DNA of 64,000 nucleotides from Pseudomonas putida (GCF_026625125.1 NZ_CP113097.1:124001-188000); one strand, 5' to 3'. Positions 26,671-35,649 are shown, counted from the stretch's first letter. Program-made: numbers and translations. The notes: a model not told the origin generated them from the letters alone.

Positions 26671-26698
26671 GCTTGCAGCTTGCAGCTTGCAGCTTGCA
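26671..26698. repeat. Tandem heptanucleotide array, four copies
   Basis: Four exact copies of GCTTGCA, ending 27 bp before the phoU ATG. The unit differs from the pstB-side array by one base and can partly pair with it in the opposite orientation. Confidence 0.95.
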
Positions 26699-26725
26699 GC
26701 TGCCGCAGCTTCCCGGAGCGAAACG

Positions 26726-27496
26726 ATGATCAACAAAGAAAGCCTGACGCACCACATTTCCCAGCAGTTCAACGCCGAACTCGAGGAGGTGCGCAGCCAC
26801 CTCCTGGCCATGGGCGGGCTGGTCGAGAAACAGGTCAACGACGCGGTTACCGCGCTGATCGAGGCCGACTCCGGCCTTGCCCAGCAGGTGCGTGAAGTCG
26901 ACGAGCAGATCAACCAGATGGAACGCAACATCGACGAGGAATGCGTGCGCATCCTCGCCCGTCGCCAGCCCGCGGCCTCTGACCTGCGCCTGATCATCAG
27001 CATTTCCAAGTCGGTGATCGACCTGGAGCGCATTGGCGACGAATCGACCAAGATCGCCCGCCGCGCCATCCAGTTGTGCGAAGAAGGCGAGTCGCCGCGT
27101 GGCTACGTCGAAGTGCGCCACATTGGCGACCAGGTACGCAACATGGTGCGCGACGCACTGGATGCCTTCGCCCGCTTCGATGCCGACCTGGCCCTGTCGG
27201 TGGCCCAGTACGACAAGACCATCGACCGCGAGTACAAGACCGCCCTGCGTGAACTGGTGACCTACATGATGGAAGACCCGCGCTCGATCTCGCGGGTATT
27301 GAGCGTCATCTGGGCCCTGCGTTCACTGGAGCGCATCGGCGACCACGCGCGCAACATCTCGGAACTGGTGATCTACCTGGTGCGCGGTACCGATGTACGC
27401 CACATGGGCCTCAAGCGCATGAAAGCCGAAGTTCAGGGAACGGCGGGTGATGAGGCCGAAATCGCTAATGTTCCGGCTCAACCTGACGATAAATAA
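26726..27496 (+). CDS. phoU: Phosphate signalling regulator PhoU
   Basis: A cytoplasmic protein of 256 residues made of two three-helix bundles. Both PhoU repeats are visible: EVDEQINQMERNIDEECVRILARRQPAASDLRLI with SVIDLERIGDESTKIA, and YKTALRELVTYMMEDPRSISRVLSVIWALRSLERIGDHARNI. The acidic metal-binding patches E/D-xxx-D are present. PhoU relays the state of PstSCAB to PhoR and represses the Pho regulon when phosphate is ample. The start at 26726 follows CGGAGCGAAACG. Confidence 0.97.
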   Translation: MINKESLTHHISQQFNAELEEVRSHLLAMGGLVEKQVNDAVTALIEADSGLAQQVREVDEQINQMERNIDEECVRILARRQPAASDLRLIISISKSVIDLERIGDESTKIARRAIQLCEEGESPRGYVEVRHIGDQVRNMVRDALDAFARFDADLALSVAQYDKTIDREYKTALRELVTYMMEDPRSISRVLSVIWALRSLERIGDHARNISELVIYLVRGTDVRHMGLKRMKAEVQGTAGDEAEIANVPAQPDDK

Positions 27497-27514
27497 GATT
27501 GCTCCCGAGCATCG

Positions 27515-27543
27515 ACGCCCGGCTTTCGCCGGGCGTTTTCGTT
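27515..27543 (+). terminator. Rho-independent terminator of the pst-phoU operon
   Basis: ACGCCCGGC, loop TTTC, GCCGGGCGT, then TTTCGTTT, located 19 bp after the phoU stop. Confidence 0.9.
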
Positions 27544-27661
27544 TGCGCTTGAGCAGTCAGCAGGCACCCGCGAACGATGCAAAGAAGTCCCGGCGTGATC
27601 CAGGTGTTGGCAAATGGCCACCAATCGGCGGTAGGCTAGTCGGGATTCAAGAGGAGTATCG

Positions 27662-28573
27662 ATGAGTAAAGTCAATGTGCTGGTCGTGGATGACGCCCCG
27701 TTCATCCGCGATCTGGTGAGGAAGTGCCTGCGTAATGCCTTCCCGGGCATGGTCATCGAAGATGCGGTGAACGGCCGCAAGGCCATGGCCATGCTGGCCA
27801 AGGAAACCTTCGACCTGGTGCTGTGCGACTGGGAAATGCCCGAGATGTCCGGCCTTGAGCTGCTGACCTGGTGCCGCCAGCAGCCAGAGATGAAGAGCCT
27901 GCAGTTCATCATGGTGACCAGCCGCGGCGACAAGGAAAACGTCATCCAGGCCATCCAGGCGGGCGTTTCCGATTTTGTCGGTAAGCCGTTCACCAACGAA
28001 CAGCTGCTGACCAAAGTGAAGAAGGCCCTGACCAAGATCGGCAAGCTTGAAGGCTTGGTAGCCGGTGGTCAGGCGCGGGTGAATTCGGCGTTCGCCAACG
28101 ATTCGTTGAGCGCGCTGACCGGGGGCAAACCTGAAGCGGTCAAGGCCACGCCTGCTGCCGCTGCTGCCGCTGCGCCGGCCAAGCCATTGATCAATGCACC
28201 GAAACCGCAGACGGCTGCTGCGGCCGCCGCGCAGACCGGGCGTGGTCAAGGCCAGCTGCGCCTTTCCAGTGGTACTCAGCCTTGTGTGATCAAGGCGTTG
28301 AGCCTCAAAGAGGCGCTGCTGGTGGTGCGTCGCAGTGCCGTGCTGCCACAGGTGCTCGAAGGCGCTGTGCTGGACCTGGAGCAGGGCGAGAGCGCTGAAG
28401 TCGCTCGCCTGAACGGTTACCTGCATGCCATCGCAGCATTGGAGCCGAAACCTGAGAGCGACTGGCTGCAACTGACCTTCAAGTTCGTCGACCAGGATGC
28501 GCAGAAGCTCGACTACCTGTCGCGGCTGATTGCCCGCGGCACCGCGCAGAAGCACTTCACTCCCGGCGCCTAG
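27662..28573 (+). CDS. Response regulator with C-terminal PilZ-like domain
   Basis: A protein of 303 residues. Residues 1-125 are a receiver domain: acidic pair D10-D11 (VVDDAPF), phosphoacceptor D56 (CDWEMPEMSG), T/S in VTSRGDK and K in VGKPF. An alanine- and proline-rich linker (about 160-195) follows. The last 105 residues end FKFVDQDAQKLDYLSRLIARGTAQKHF, which resembles the end of a PilZ domain, although the c-di-GMP-binding arginines are not obvious. The partner kinase is not nearby. It begins after the phoU terminator. Confidence 0.8.
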   Translation: MSKVNVLVVDDAPFIRDLVRKCLRNAFPGMVIEDAVNGRKAMAMLAKETFDLVLCDWEMPEMSGLELLTWCRQQPEMKSLQFIMVTSRGDKENVIQAIQAGVSDFVGKPFTNEQLLTKVKKALTKIGKLEGLVAGGQARVNSAFANDSLSALTGGKPEAVKATPAAAAAAAPAKPLINAPKPQTAAAAAAQTGRGQGQLRLSSGTQPCVIKALSLKEALLVVRRSAVLPQVLEGAVLDLEQGESAEVARLNGYLHAIAALEPKPESDWLQLTFKFVDQDAQKLDYLSRLIARGTAQKHFTPGA

Positions 28574-28725
28574 TGCCCCGTACAACGCCCTGGGCCGCTG
28601 TGCGGCCCTTTCGCGGCGCATGGCCGTCACTACAGAACTGCGGCGGTCATCCGACCAACTGTCATACCGCTCCCAGATCCGACTGCTAGGCTTCGACAGA
28701 CGGTAACTGTCAAAAAGCCACTATC

Positions 28726-29625
28726 ATGCCTGCTGCCCGCTTGCTGCTGCTCTGTACCTTGCTCACGGCCTCCGCGTCGAGCCTGGGCATGACCATCTAC
28801 AAGACCACCGATAATTTCGGCGTGGCGTCCTACTCCGAGCGGCCCAGCCCAGGTGCCAAGGCGCTGGAGCTGGGCGAGCCGATGTTTGAACAGGTAGAAG
28901 GGCGGGTACGCCTGCAAACCGAGCCATTCCCCGGCGGCGTACGCTTCCTGGTGCGTAATGAGCTGTATGTGCCCATGCAGGTTGAATTGCGTATCGATCA
29001 GTTGGCTAACGCCTTCGGCGGTAACGGTCCGCGGATCGTGCGGGCCGTAGTCGGGCCACGCTCGACCAAGGTGCTCAGTTCTGTATTGGCGGCACCCGGC
29101 GGGGCGCTGAGGTACGCCAGCAAATTCCTGTACGCCATGGGTGACCCCGGCCAGCGCACGCAGGCTTACCGCTACCCGTTCCCGTGGAAAGGCGGCCCTT
29201 TCCGCCTGACTCAAGGCCCCAATGGGCGCTTCAGCCATTACGGCCCCAAGGGCCGTTTTGCCATGGACATCGCTATGCCGGAGGGCACCCCGATCATCGC
29301 GGCCAGGGGTGGGATGGTAGTGAAGATCGAGAACCGCCAGAGCGGGCGGGGGCCCAACCCCTCGGGCAATTTCGTGCGTATTCTTCACCCGGACGGCACG
29401 ATGGGAGTGTATCTGCACCTGATGCGCGGTTCAGTGGTAGTGGCTGAGGGGCAGCAGGTGGCGTTGGGGCAGGCATTGGCCAAGTCGGGCAATACCGGCA
29501 ACAGCACGGGCCCGCACCTGCATTTCGTGGTACAGCGCAACGTCGGCTTGGCGCTGGAGTCGATCCCTTTTCAGTTCGACCGGCCGATTGGCGGTTTGCC
29601 GAACTTTACTGCAGGCAACCCCTAA
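28726..29625 (+). CDS. Secreted M23 family metallopeptidase
   Basis: A protein of 299 residues with an N-terminal signal peptide (MPAARLLLLCTLLTASASS). Residues 20-150 are a beta-rich N-terminal region. The C-terminal LytM/M23 domain has the zinc ligands H and D in SHYGPKGRFAMDIA and the HxH of STGPHLHFVVQ, so all catalytic residues are present. Such enzymes cut peptidoglycan cross-links in the periplasm. It converges on the CorC-like gene. Confidence 0.9.
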   Translation: MPAARLLLLCTLLTASASSLGMTIYKTTDNFGVASYSERPSPGAKALELGEPMFEQVEGRVRLQTEPFPGGVRFLVRNELYVPMQVELRIDQLANAFGGNGPRIVRAVVGPRSTKVLSSVLAAPGGALRYASKFLYAMGDPGQRTQAYRYPFPWKGGPFRLTQGPNGRFSHYGPKGRFAMDIAMPEGTPIIAARGGMVVKIENRQSGRGPNPSGNFVRILHPDGTMGVYLHLMRGSVVVAEGQQVALGQALAKSGNTGNSTGPHLHFVVQRNVGLALESIPFQFDRPIGGLPNFTAGNP

Positions 29626-29628
29626 TAG

Positions 29629-29655
29629 TGTCGGGGCCGCAAAGCGGCCCCGACA
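29629..29655. terminator. Bidirectional terminator
   Basis: A 12-bp perfect stem, TGTCGGGGCCGC and GCGGCCCCGACA with an AAA loop, fills the 32-bp gap between the convergent M23 peptidase and CorC-like genes. Confidence 0.75.
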
Positions 29656-29657
29656 GC

Positions 29658-30998
29658 TCAATCGAGCTTGATCACCTTGGCCAGCACGATCTTGGGCCCT
29701 TTCATCTTCTTGATGATGATGCGCAGGCCTTCGACTTCCAGCACTTCCTCTTCCTCAGGCACACGCTTGAGCGTTTCATAGACAAGCCCGGCCAGGGTTT
29801 CCGCTTCGATGTGGTCAAGGTCGATACCCAGCAGACGCTCCACCTTGAACAGCGGCGTGTCGCCACGCACCAGCAGCTTGCCTGGCTGGTAGGCCAGGAT
29901 GCCGCGCTCGGTCTTGCGGTGTTCGTCCTGAATGTCGCCCACCAGCACTTCCAGCACGTCCTCCATGGTCAGGTAACCGATCACCTTGCCATCGGCTTCC
30001 TCGACCAGCACGAAGTGCGCGCCACCCTTGCGGAACTGCTCCAGCAGCTGAGACAACGGCATGTGCCGCGATACACGCTCCAGCGGGCGCGCCAAGTCTT
30101 CGAGGTCCACGGTTTCGGGCAGGTGCTCGAGTTCGGCCAGTTCCAGCAGCAGGTCCTTGATGTGCAAAAGCCCGGTGAACTCCTCACGCTCGGCATCGTA
30201 CAGTGGATAACGGCTGAACTTGTGGCGGCGCACCAGGGCCAGGATTTCCTTGAGTGGCGCATGGGCGTCGATGCTGATCATGTCTTCGCGCGAGTTGGCC
30301 CAGTCGACCACTTCCAGCTCGCCCATCTCCACGGCCGAGGCCAGCACACGCATGCCTTGGTCGCTCGGGTCCTGGCCACGGCTGGAGTGCAGGATCAGCT
30401 TGAGTTCTTCACGGCTGTAATGGTGCTCGTGGTGCGGGCCAGGCTCGCCCTGGCCGGCAAAGCGCAGGATGGTGTTGGCACTGGCGTTGAGCAGGTAGAT
30501 GGCCGGGTACATCAACCAGTAGAACAGGTAAAGCGGTACCGCAGTCCACAGCGACAGCAGTTCGGGCTTGCGGATCGCCCAGGATTTGGGCGCAAGCTCA
30601 CCGACCACGATGTGCAGGTACGAAATGACGAAGAAGGCGACGAAGAACGAAACACCCTTGATCAACTCGGGCGTGTCCACGCCCAGGTAGGCCAGCAACG
30701 GTTCGAGCAGGTGGGCGAATGCCGGCTCACCGACCCAGCCAAGGCCCAGGGAGGCGAGGGTGATACCCAGCTGGCAGGCCGATAGGTAGGCGTCGAGCTG
30801 GTTGTGTACCTTGCGCAGGATGCTGCCACGCCAGCCGTGCTGCTCGGCAATGGATTCGACACGGGTGGAGCGCAGCTTGACCATGGCGAACTCGGCGGCT
30901 ACGAAGAAGCCGTTGAGCAGCACCAGGAACAGGGCGAAGAGAATCATGCCGAAATCGGCGAATAACGAGGTGAGGCTGATACCAGGGGAAGGGTCCAT
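29658..30998 (-). CDS. CNNM/CorC-like membrane protein with CBS domains
   Basis: A protein of 446 residues, started at ATG 30998 (MDPSPGISL). The N-terminal DUF21 domain has about four membrane helices and the motifs NGFFVAAEFAMVKLRSTR and GELAPKSWAIRKPE. Two CBS domains follow (ISIDAHAPLKEILALVRRHKFSRYPLYD and GYLTMEDVLEVLVGDIQDEH), then a CorC/HlyC C-terminal domain. Family members are linked to magnesium or cobalt efflux; older annotation as hemolysin is misleading. It is downstream of phoR but separated by the phoR terminator. Confidence 0.9.
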   Translation of the reverse strand: MDPSPGISLTSLFADFGMILFALFLVLLNGFFVAAEFAMVKLRSTRVESIAEQHGWRGSILRKVHNQLDAYLSACQLGITLASLGLGWVGEPAFAHLLEPLLAYLGVDTPELIKGVSFFVAFFVISYLHIVVGELAPKSWAIRKPELLSLWTAVPLYLFYWLMYPAIYLLNASANTILRFAGQGEPGPHHEHHYSREELKLILHSSRGQDPSDQGMRVLASAVEMGELEVVDWANSREDMISIDAHAPLKEILALVRRHKFSRYPLYDAEREEFTGLLHIKDLLLELAELEHLPETVDLEDLARPLERVSRHMPLSQLLEQFRKGGAHFVLVEEADGKVIGYLTMEDVLEVLVGDIQDEHRKTERGILAYQPGKLLVRGDTPLFKVERLLGIDLDHIEAETLAGLVYETLKRVPEEEEVLEVEGLRIIIKKMKGPKIVLAKVIKLD

Positions 30999-31037
30999 GA
31001 TGGATTTTTTACGGGGTCCGTCTTTGGGAAAGGTTAG

Positions 31038-31064
31038 AAAAAAAGTGCCAGCTTTTGCTGGCAC
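31038..31064 (-). terminator. Rho-independent terminator of phoR
   Basis: On the minus strand GTGCCAGC, loop AAAA, GCTGGCAC is followed by seven T residues, 51 bp after the phoR stop. Confidence 0.92.
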
Positions 31065-31115
31065 AGGGGGCTCAATGTAGCGGCTGGGGCAGCAAAAGCA
31101 AAGTGGCCCTTGGAA

Positions 31116-32423
31116 TCACGCGTGAGCGTCAGCCAGCTGTGCGGGGGCGAAGTGGCAGGTGAAGGTGCTGCCATGGCCCGGTACGCTGCTGATCTCAAGG
31201 CGCCCGCGATGGCGCATGAGCACATGCTTGACGATCGCCAGCCCCAGGCCCGTACCTCCTGTGGTGGAGGCGCGGCTGGAGTCGACGCGGTAAAAGCGTT
31301 CGGTCAGGCGCGGCAGGTGCTTGGCGTCTATTCCGACACCCGAGTCCTGCACTGTCAGGTGAGCGCCCTCGGCGTCGGCCCACCAACGGATACGAATCTT
31401 GCCTTCGTCCTGGGTGTACTTCACCGCGTTGAACACCAGGTTGGAGAAAGCGCTGCGCAACTCCGACTCGCTGCCTTTGAGGCGCAGGCCCGGCGTGGCC
31501 TCCAGGGTAATGTGCTGGTTGCGCGGCCCGGACAGCGCCTGGGCGTCGCTCATGATCGCACCGAGCAGTGCGTCGACTGCCACCGGCTGGTTGTCCGATG
31601 GGTAATCGGTGGCTTCCAGCTTGGCCAGCAGCAGCAGGTCGTTGAGCAGGGCCTGCATGCGCGAGCCTTGCTGGCTCATCTGCTGCAGTGCCCGGTTCCA
31701 GCGCGGGTTCACGTCTTCGACGTTATCCAGCAGGGTTTCCAGGTACCCGGCAATCACCGTCAGGGGGGTACGCAACTCGTGCGATACGTTGGCCACGAAA
31801 TCTTTGCGCATCTGTTCGAGTTGATGGATGCGGGTCACGTCGCGCACCAGCATCAGGTGCTCATTGTTGCCGTAGCGTGTGAGGTGCAGCTGCACGCGCA
31901 TGCGGTCATTGATGGGGGAGGGAATTTCCAGCGGTTCGGCGAAGTTATGCGACTCGAAGTATTCCTTGAAGCGTGGGTGGCGTACGAGGTTGGTGACCGG
32001 TTGGCCGCCATCTTGCGGGGTCTTGAAGCCCAGCAGGGTTTCTGCGGCGCGGTTCCACCATTCCAGGTTGCCGTCGCTGTCGAGCATGATCACCGCGTCG
32101 CGCAGGGCGGCCGTTGACTCCTGCACCCGGTCGATCACTGCCTGCAAGCGGCCGCGTACGCGCTGGTCGCGGCGTTGCAGGTGATAGATGCTGTCGAACA
32201 CTTCGCCCCACAGGCCGTAGCCGTCGGGGGGCGCTTCGTCGGGCTGATGGTTGCGCAGCCAGTCGTGCAGGCGCAGCAACTGTTTGAGGGTCCAGCCCAG
32301 GTAAAGGCCCAGGCCGATGGCCAGGCTCCAGCCGTAATAACCGCTGACCAGGCCGCCTATCAGGCAGACAGTGATCAGCAGCAGCAGGTGGCGAATGAGG
32401 GTTGCGTGCCAGTTCTGGTTCAA
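31116..32423 (-). CDS. phoR: Phosphate regulon sensor histidine kinase PhoR
   Basis: A kinase of 435 residues. Two N-terminal membrane helices lie within residues 9-45 with almost no periplasmic loop. A PAS domain follows (about 100-195, DAVIMLDSDGNLEWWNRAAETLLG). The phosphorylated histidine is H215 in ANVSHELRTPL. ATPase boxes are NLVFNAVKYT, VQDSGVGID and GTGLGLAIVKHV. PhoR phosphorylates PhoB when phosphate is low and is held inactive by Pst-PhoU. The gene is separated from phoB by 136 bp of inverted heptamer repeats, an unusual gap for a kinase and its partner. Confidence 0.96.
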   Translation of the reverse strand: MNQNWHATLIRHLLLLITVCLIGGLVSGYYGWSLAIGLGLYLGWTLKQLLRLHDWLRNHQPDEAPPDGYGLWGEVFDSIYHLQRRDQRVRGRLQAVIDRVQESTAALRDAVIMLDSDGNLEWWNRAAETLLGFKTPQDGGQPVTNLVRHPRFKEYFESHNFAEPLEIPSPINDRMRVQLHLTRYGNNEHLMLVRDVTRIHQLEQMRKDFVANVSHELRTPLTVIAGYLETLLDNVEDVNPRWNRALQQMSQQGSRMQALLNDLLLLAKLEATDYPSDNQPVAVDALLGAIMSDAQALSGPRNQHITLEATPGLRLKGSESELRSAFSNLVFNAVKYTQDEGKIRIRWWADAEGAHLTVQDSGVGIDAKHLPRLTERFYRVDSSRASTTGGTGLGLAIVKHVLMRHRGRLEISSVPGHGSTFTCHFAPAQLADAHA

Positions 32424-32444
32424 TTGACAGATCCTTCGGATCCA

Positions 32445-32472
32445 GCTGCAAGCTGCAAGCTACAAGCTGCAA
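32445..32472. repeat. Heptamer array on the phoR side of the phoB-phoR gap
   Basis: Four units GCTGCAA, GCTGCAA, GCTACAA, GCTGCAA (one substitution), 22 bp upstream of the phoR start. They are the reverse complement of the array at 32531-32558. Confidence 0.92.
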
Positions 32473-32530
32473 GAAGAAGCGGATCGGTGATGCTGATAGT
32501 CCTTTTCTAGCCTGGAAGCTGCTCGTTTTT

Positions 32531-32558
32531 GCTTGCAGCTTGCAGCTTGCAGCTTGCA
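32531..32558. repeat. Heptamer array at the phoB stop codon
   Basis: Four exact copies of GCTTGCA that end one base before the phoB stop codon (32560-32562 on the minus strand). With the inverted array at 32445-32472 it can form a stem of about 28 bp in the phoB-phoR transcript, with a 58-base loop. Confidence 0.95.
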
Positions 32559-32559
32559 G

Positions 32560-33249
32560 CTAGCTCTTGGTCGAGAAGCGGTAGCCAGTGCCCCGGACGG
32601 TTTGTACCAGATTTTCGTAGGCTTCACCCAGTGCCTTGCGCAGGCGGCGGATGTGCACATCCACGGTGCGTTCCTCGACATAGACGTTGCCGCCCCAGAC
32701 CTGGTCGAGCAACTGGCCTCGGGTGTAGGCGCGTTCCTGGTGGGTCATGAAGAACTGCAGCAGGCGGTATTCGGTGGGGCCCATCTCGGCCGGCTTGCCG
32801 TCGATGGTCACGCGGTGGCTGATCGGGTCCAGCAGCAGGCCGCCGACTTCGATAGGGGCCTCGCTGTCGCTCGGGCCGGCACGACGCAGCACGGCTTTCA
32901 GGCGTGCTACCAGCTCGCGAGGCGAAAAAGGTTTGGTGATGTAGTCGTCGGCGCCGACTTCCAGGCCCTGGATCTTGTTGTCCTCTTCGCCTTTGGCGGT
33001 GAGCATGATGATCGGAATATCGCCGGTGAGTTCATCGCGCTTGAGGCGGCGCGCCAACTCGATGCCGGAAGTGCCCGGGAGCATCCAGTCGAGCAGGATC
33101 AGGTCCGGTTTACGGTCGACGATGATTGCGTGGGCCTGTTGCGAGTTCTCGGCTTCCAGGCAGTCATAGCCGGCCATTTCCAATGCAACGGCGATCATCT
33201 CGCGAATGGGCGCTTCGTCGTCGACGATCAGAATGTTTCTGCCAACCAT
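32560..33249 (-). CDS. phoB: Phosphate regulon response regulator PhoB
   Basis: A protein of 229 residues. The receiver domain has the acidic pair D10-D11, phosphoacceptor D54 (LLDWMLPG) and K in ITKPFSPRE. The C-terminal OmpR-type winged helix contains [14 protein letters not shown] [20 protein letters not shown] and the recognition helix [15 protein letters not shown]. It binds Pho boxes and activates phosphate-scavenging genes. The start at 33249 follows AGGAGAGG; a longer in-frame start at 33288 is unlikely. A Pho-box-like site lies upstream, fitting autoregulation. Confidence 0.97.
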   Translation of the reverse strand: MVGRNILIVDDEAPIREMIAVALEMAGYDCLEAENSQQAHAIIVDRKPDLILLDWMLPGTSGIELARRLKRDELTGDIPIIMLTAKGEEDNKIQGLEVGADDYITKPFSPRELVARLKAVLRRAGPSDSEAPIEVGGLLLDPISHRVTIDGKPAEMGPTEYRLLQFFMTHQERAYTRGQLLDQVWGGNVYVEERTVDVHIRRLRKALGEAYENLVQTVRGTGYRFSTKS

Positions 33250-33302
33250 GCTTTGAACCTCTCCTGGAATTTCGGGGCTGGCCCGCATTAGATAACGGAA
33301 TT

Positions 33303-33320
33303 ATTGCAGCTGTGTGACAG
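33303..33320 (-). promoter_or_regulatory. Pho-box-like site of phoB
   Basis: On the minus strand CTGTCAC-ACAG-CTGCAAT. The first half site is strong and the second is degenerate; spacing is the 11-base period of Pho boxes. It lies 54 bp upstream of the phoB start. Confidence 0.6.
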
Positions 33321-33424
33321 GGCGTTGGCCATTCTGGCGACTTCGCATGACTGGACTAGGCTTGCAGAGGCCGCTGCGGCGGCTGTGCGAACTCATTCCA
33401 CCCCCCGAATACAAGGTGATTCCA

Positions 33425-33796
33425 ATGACACGACACACGCTGAGCTGGATGGCCTTCTGCGCTGCGCTGGCACTGCCCGGAGTAGCGTCGGCCCACCATG
33501 CCATGGAAAAGGACGGCATGTGGGTCGATCACGCGGGCATGACGCTGTACACCTTCGACAAGGATGCTGGCGGCAAGTCGATGTGCAATGGCGAGTGCGC
33601 TAGCAACTGGCCGCCGCTGCTGGTCAAGGCCGACGACGAGCCTGCCAAGGGCAAGTGGTCGGTGGTGATGCGCGACGATGGCAAGAAGCAGTGGGCGTAT
33701 GACGGCAAGCCCCTGTATACCTTCGTCAAGGACAAGAAGGCTGGAGACATGACCGGTGATGGTTTGAAAGACGTCTGGCACGTCGCCAAGCCTTGA
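33425..33796 (+). CDS. Secreted lipoprotein-repeat protein (COG4315 type)
   Basis: A protein of 123 residues with a signal peptide (MTRHTLSWMAFCAALALPGVASA). Two copies of the family repeat are visible: WVDHAGMTLYTFDKDAGGKSMCNGECASNWPPL and QWAYDGKPLYTFVKDKKAGDMTGDGLKDVWHV. There is no lipobox cysteine, so it is probably soluble in the periplasm. Its function is unknown. It is divergent from phoB, 175 bp away, so phosphate control is possible but not shown. Confidence 0.82.
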   Translation: MTRHTLSWMAFCAALALPGVASAHHAMEKDGMWVDHAGMTLYTFDKDAGGKSMCNGECASNWPPLLVKADDEPAKGKWSVVMRDDGKKQWAYDGKPLYTFVKDKKAGDMTGDGLKDVWHVAKP

Positions 33797-33868
33797 GACC
33801 GCCAGGGCCGCTTTGCGGCCCAATCGTCGGCAAGCCGGCTCGCACAGGTTGGCTTGCCGGGGTTGTGG

Positions 33869-34759
33869 TCAGCGCAGGGCGTAATCGAGCACCACACCCA
33901 TGAACACCAGCAGCCCCGCCCAGTGGTTGTGCAGAAACGCCTTGAAGCACGACTCCCTGTCCAGCTTGCGCGTCGACCAGTATTCCCAGGCAAAGCACAG
34001 TGCGGCCCCCAGCAGCCCGAGGTGGAACCAGCCACCCAGCTCGAAGCGGCTCCCCGCCAGTAACAGGCAGCCCAGCGACAGCATCTGCAGGGTCAGAATG
34101 ATCACCCGGTCGGATTCGCCGAACAGGATCGCGGTCGATTTCACCCCGATTTTCAGGTCATCGTCCCGGTCGACCATGGCGTAGTAGGTATCGTAGCCCA
34201 CCGTCCACAGCAGGTTGGCGATGTACAGCAGCCAGGCGCTGGCCGGCAACTCGCCGCCGGCGGCGGTGAAGGCCATGGGGATGCCCCAGGAATACGCGGC
34301 CCCCAGCACCACCTGCGGGTAATAGGTGTAGCGCTTCATGAACGGGTAACAGGACGCCAACGCCACTGCACCGAATGACAGCCACACGGTCCTGCTGTTG
34401 GTGCAAAGCACCAGCAGGAAGCTCACTGCCACCAGGATCGCAAACAGCGCCAGGGCTTCGCGTGGCGTGACCCGGCCACTGGCCAGTGGCCTGTCGGCGG
34501 TACGTTTGACGTGGCCATCGACCTTGCGGTCAGCGAAGTCATTGATGCAGCAGCCAGCGGCACGCATCAGTACGACGCCCAGGCCGAAGATAAGCACGTT
34601 GGCCAAGGTTGGCGAACCAAGCCCTGCGATCCACACCGCCGTCAGGGTAGGCCACAGCAGCAGGTAGATGCCGATCGGCCGGTCCATGCGGCTGAGCTGG
34701 ATGAAGTCCCACGCGCGCGGGTGCACGCGGTTGAGCGACTTGAGCAGTTGCAGGTACAT
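33869..34759 (-). CDS. ubiA: 4-hydroxybenzoate octaprenyltransferase
   Basis: A membrane protein of 296 residues that joins the polyprenyl chain to 4-hydroxybenzoate in ubiquinone synthesis. The two aspartate-rich motifs are [21 protein letters not shown] and [17 protein letters not shown]. About eight helices are visible. The start at 34759 ([30 protein letters not shown]) is the usual one. It overlaps the ubiC stop by one base (TGATG). Confidence 0.96.
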   Translation of the reverse strand: MYLQLLKSLNRVHPRAWDFIQLSRMDRPIGIYLLLWPTLTAVWIAGLGSPTLANVLIFGLGVVLMRAAGCCINDFADRKVDGHVKRTADRPLASGRVTPREALALFAILVAVSFLLVLCTNSRTVWLSFGAVALASCYPFMKRYTYYPQVVLGAAYSWGIPMAFTAAGGELPASAWLLYIANLLWTVGYDTYYAMVDRDDDLKIGVKSTAILFGESDRVIILTLQMLSLGCLLLAGSRFELGGWFHLGLLGAALCFAWEYWSTRKLDRESCFKAFLHNHWAGLLVFMGVVLDYALR

Positions 34760-35316
34760 CAGCGGTTTTCCTCCTTGGCTGCTTGCCACAGTGCCGGCAG
34801 GAATACTTCGGCCACCAGCAGGTCGAGGCCGTCGCGTTCAAAGCGCGAACGTCGCCCCCACAGGCCGTCATGGGCAACCTCGGCGGGCAGCCAGGCCTGT
34901 GGATAACTACCCACTTCGATAGGATGGCGGATGAACGCCTGGTCGCAGAACAGCAATTCCCCCAGCGACCGGCTGCCGAGGGTTTCCAGGTCCAGGCCGC
35001 CGCGCTCTAGCGCCTGGCGGCTGGCCACGCTGCGGGCGAACACCCAAGGCAGGCCATGGCCGCGCAGGTACACCTCGCGTACCCAGCCTTCGGCGCCTGG
35101 GGCGATGCCCAGTGCCAGGCACTCGTCATCGCGCAGTGGCTGCCAGCCTTCGAACAGGGGGGTAACGCTGAATTGGCCGCCGGACAGGCGGGTCAGGCGG
35201 CGAGTCAGAGAACCTTCATCGAACAGCCAGTCGTGGGTGTGCTGGTCGATATTGGTCGCCAGCTGTGAATACGCCAGCCACGCGACAGCGGCTGCTTGCG
35301 GGGATTCGTACGACAC
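34759..35316 (-). CDS. ubiC: Chorismate lyase
   Basis: An enzyme of 185 residues that converts chorismate to 4-hydroxybenzoate and pyruvate, the first committed step of ubiquinone synthesis. Typical elements are [35 protein letters not shown] with the active-site arginines, and LGELLF. The gene is coupled to ubiA. Confidence 0.94.
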   Translation of the reverse strand: MSYESPQAAAVAWLAYSQLATNIDQHTHDWLFDEGSLTRRLTRLSGGQFSVTPLFEGWQPLRDDECLALGIAPGAEGWVREVYLRGHGLPWVFARSVASRQALERGGLDLETLGSRSLGELLFCDQAFIRHPIEVGSYPQAWLPAEVAHDGLWGRRSRFERDGLDLLVAEVFLPALWQAAKEENR

Positions 35317-35447
35317 GTCGGTATGCTTGATTACAGCCAGAGAGGCGGCGAGCTTAGCATGATTGCCCCAACTGCTTGCATAATGCCCGCGTAAGGGCCC
35401 TGAGCCCGAATGACAAAGCCTGAGCCTGCAGCGAGGAACGACAAATC

Positions 35448-35615
35448 ATGAAGAAGTGGCAGTGTATTGTCTGTGGCCTGATCTACGACGAGGCCCAAGG
35501 GTGGCCGGATGACGGCATCGCGCCGGGTACGCGCTGGGAGGATGTGCCACAAGATTGGCTGTGCCCCGATTGCGGCGTTGGCAAAAGCGATTTTGAAATG
35601 ATCGCCATCGGCTGA
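35448..35615 (+). CDS. Rubredoxin
   Basis: A 55-residue iron protein, starting at ATG 35448 behind GAGGAACG. Two CxxCG pairs bind one iron: [11 protein letters not shown] and [13 protein letters not shown]. The central [19 protein letters not shown] is the rubredoxin signature. It passes electrons from the NAD-dependent reductase encoded next, from 35650, to an acceptor such as an alkane hydroxylase or another oxidoreductase; no such partner is in this window. Confidence 0.96.
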   Translation: MKKWQCIVCGLIYDEAQGWPDDGIAPGTRWEDVPQDWLCPDCGVGKSDFEMIAIG

Positions 35616-35649
35616 TCGCAATGCTGTTCAACCAAGAGGAAAGCACGAC

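Noticed and set aside
26562..26698. Repeats considered as a CRISPR array
   Set aside because: Units are 7 bases with no spacers between them and no cas genes nearby; these are simple tandem repeats.
28670..28725. Possible Pho box before the M23 peptidase gene (CTGTCAT at about 28661)
   Set aside because: The second half site at the 11-base period is not recognisable, so a single half site is not enough.
29628..30785. Long open frame on the plus strand opposite the CorC-like gene
   Set aside because: It is a shadow of GC-rich codon use; glutamine- and histidine-rich translation without domains, and the minus-strand gene has clear family motifs.
33797..33868. REP-like sequence before ubiA considered as a functional terminator
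   Set aside because: It is a degenerate REP remnant with imperfect pairing and no T-run; I leave it undecided rather than list it.
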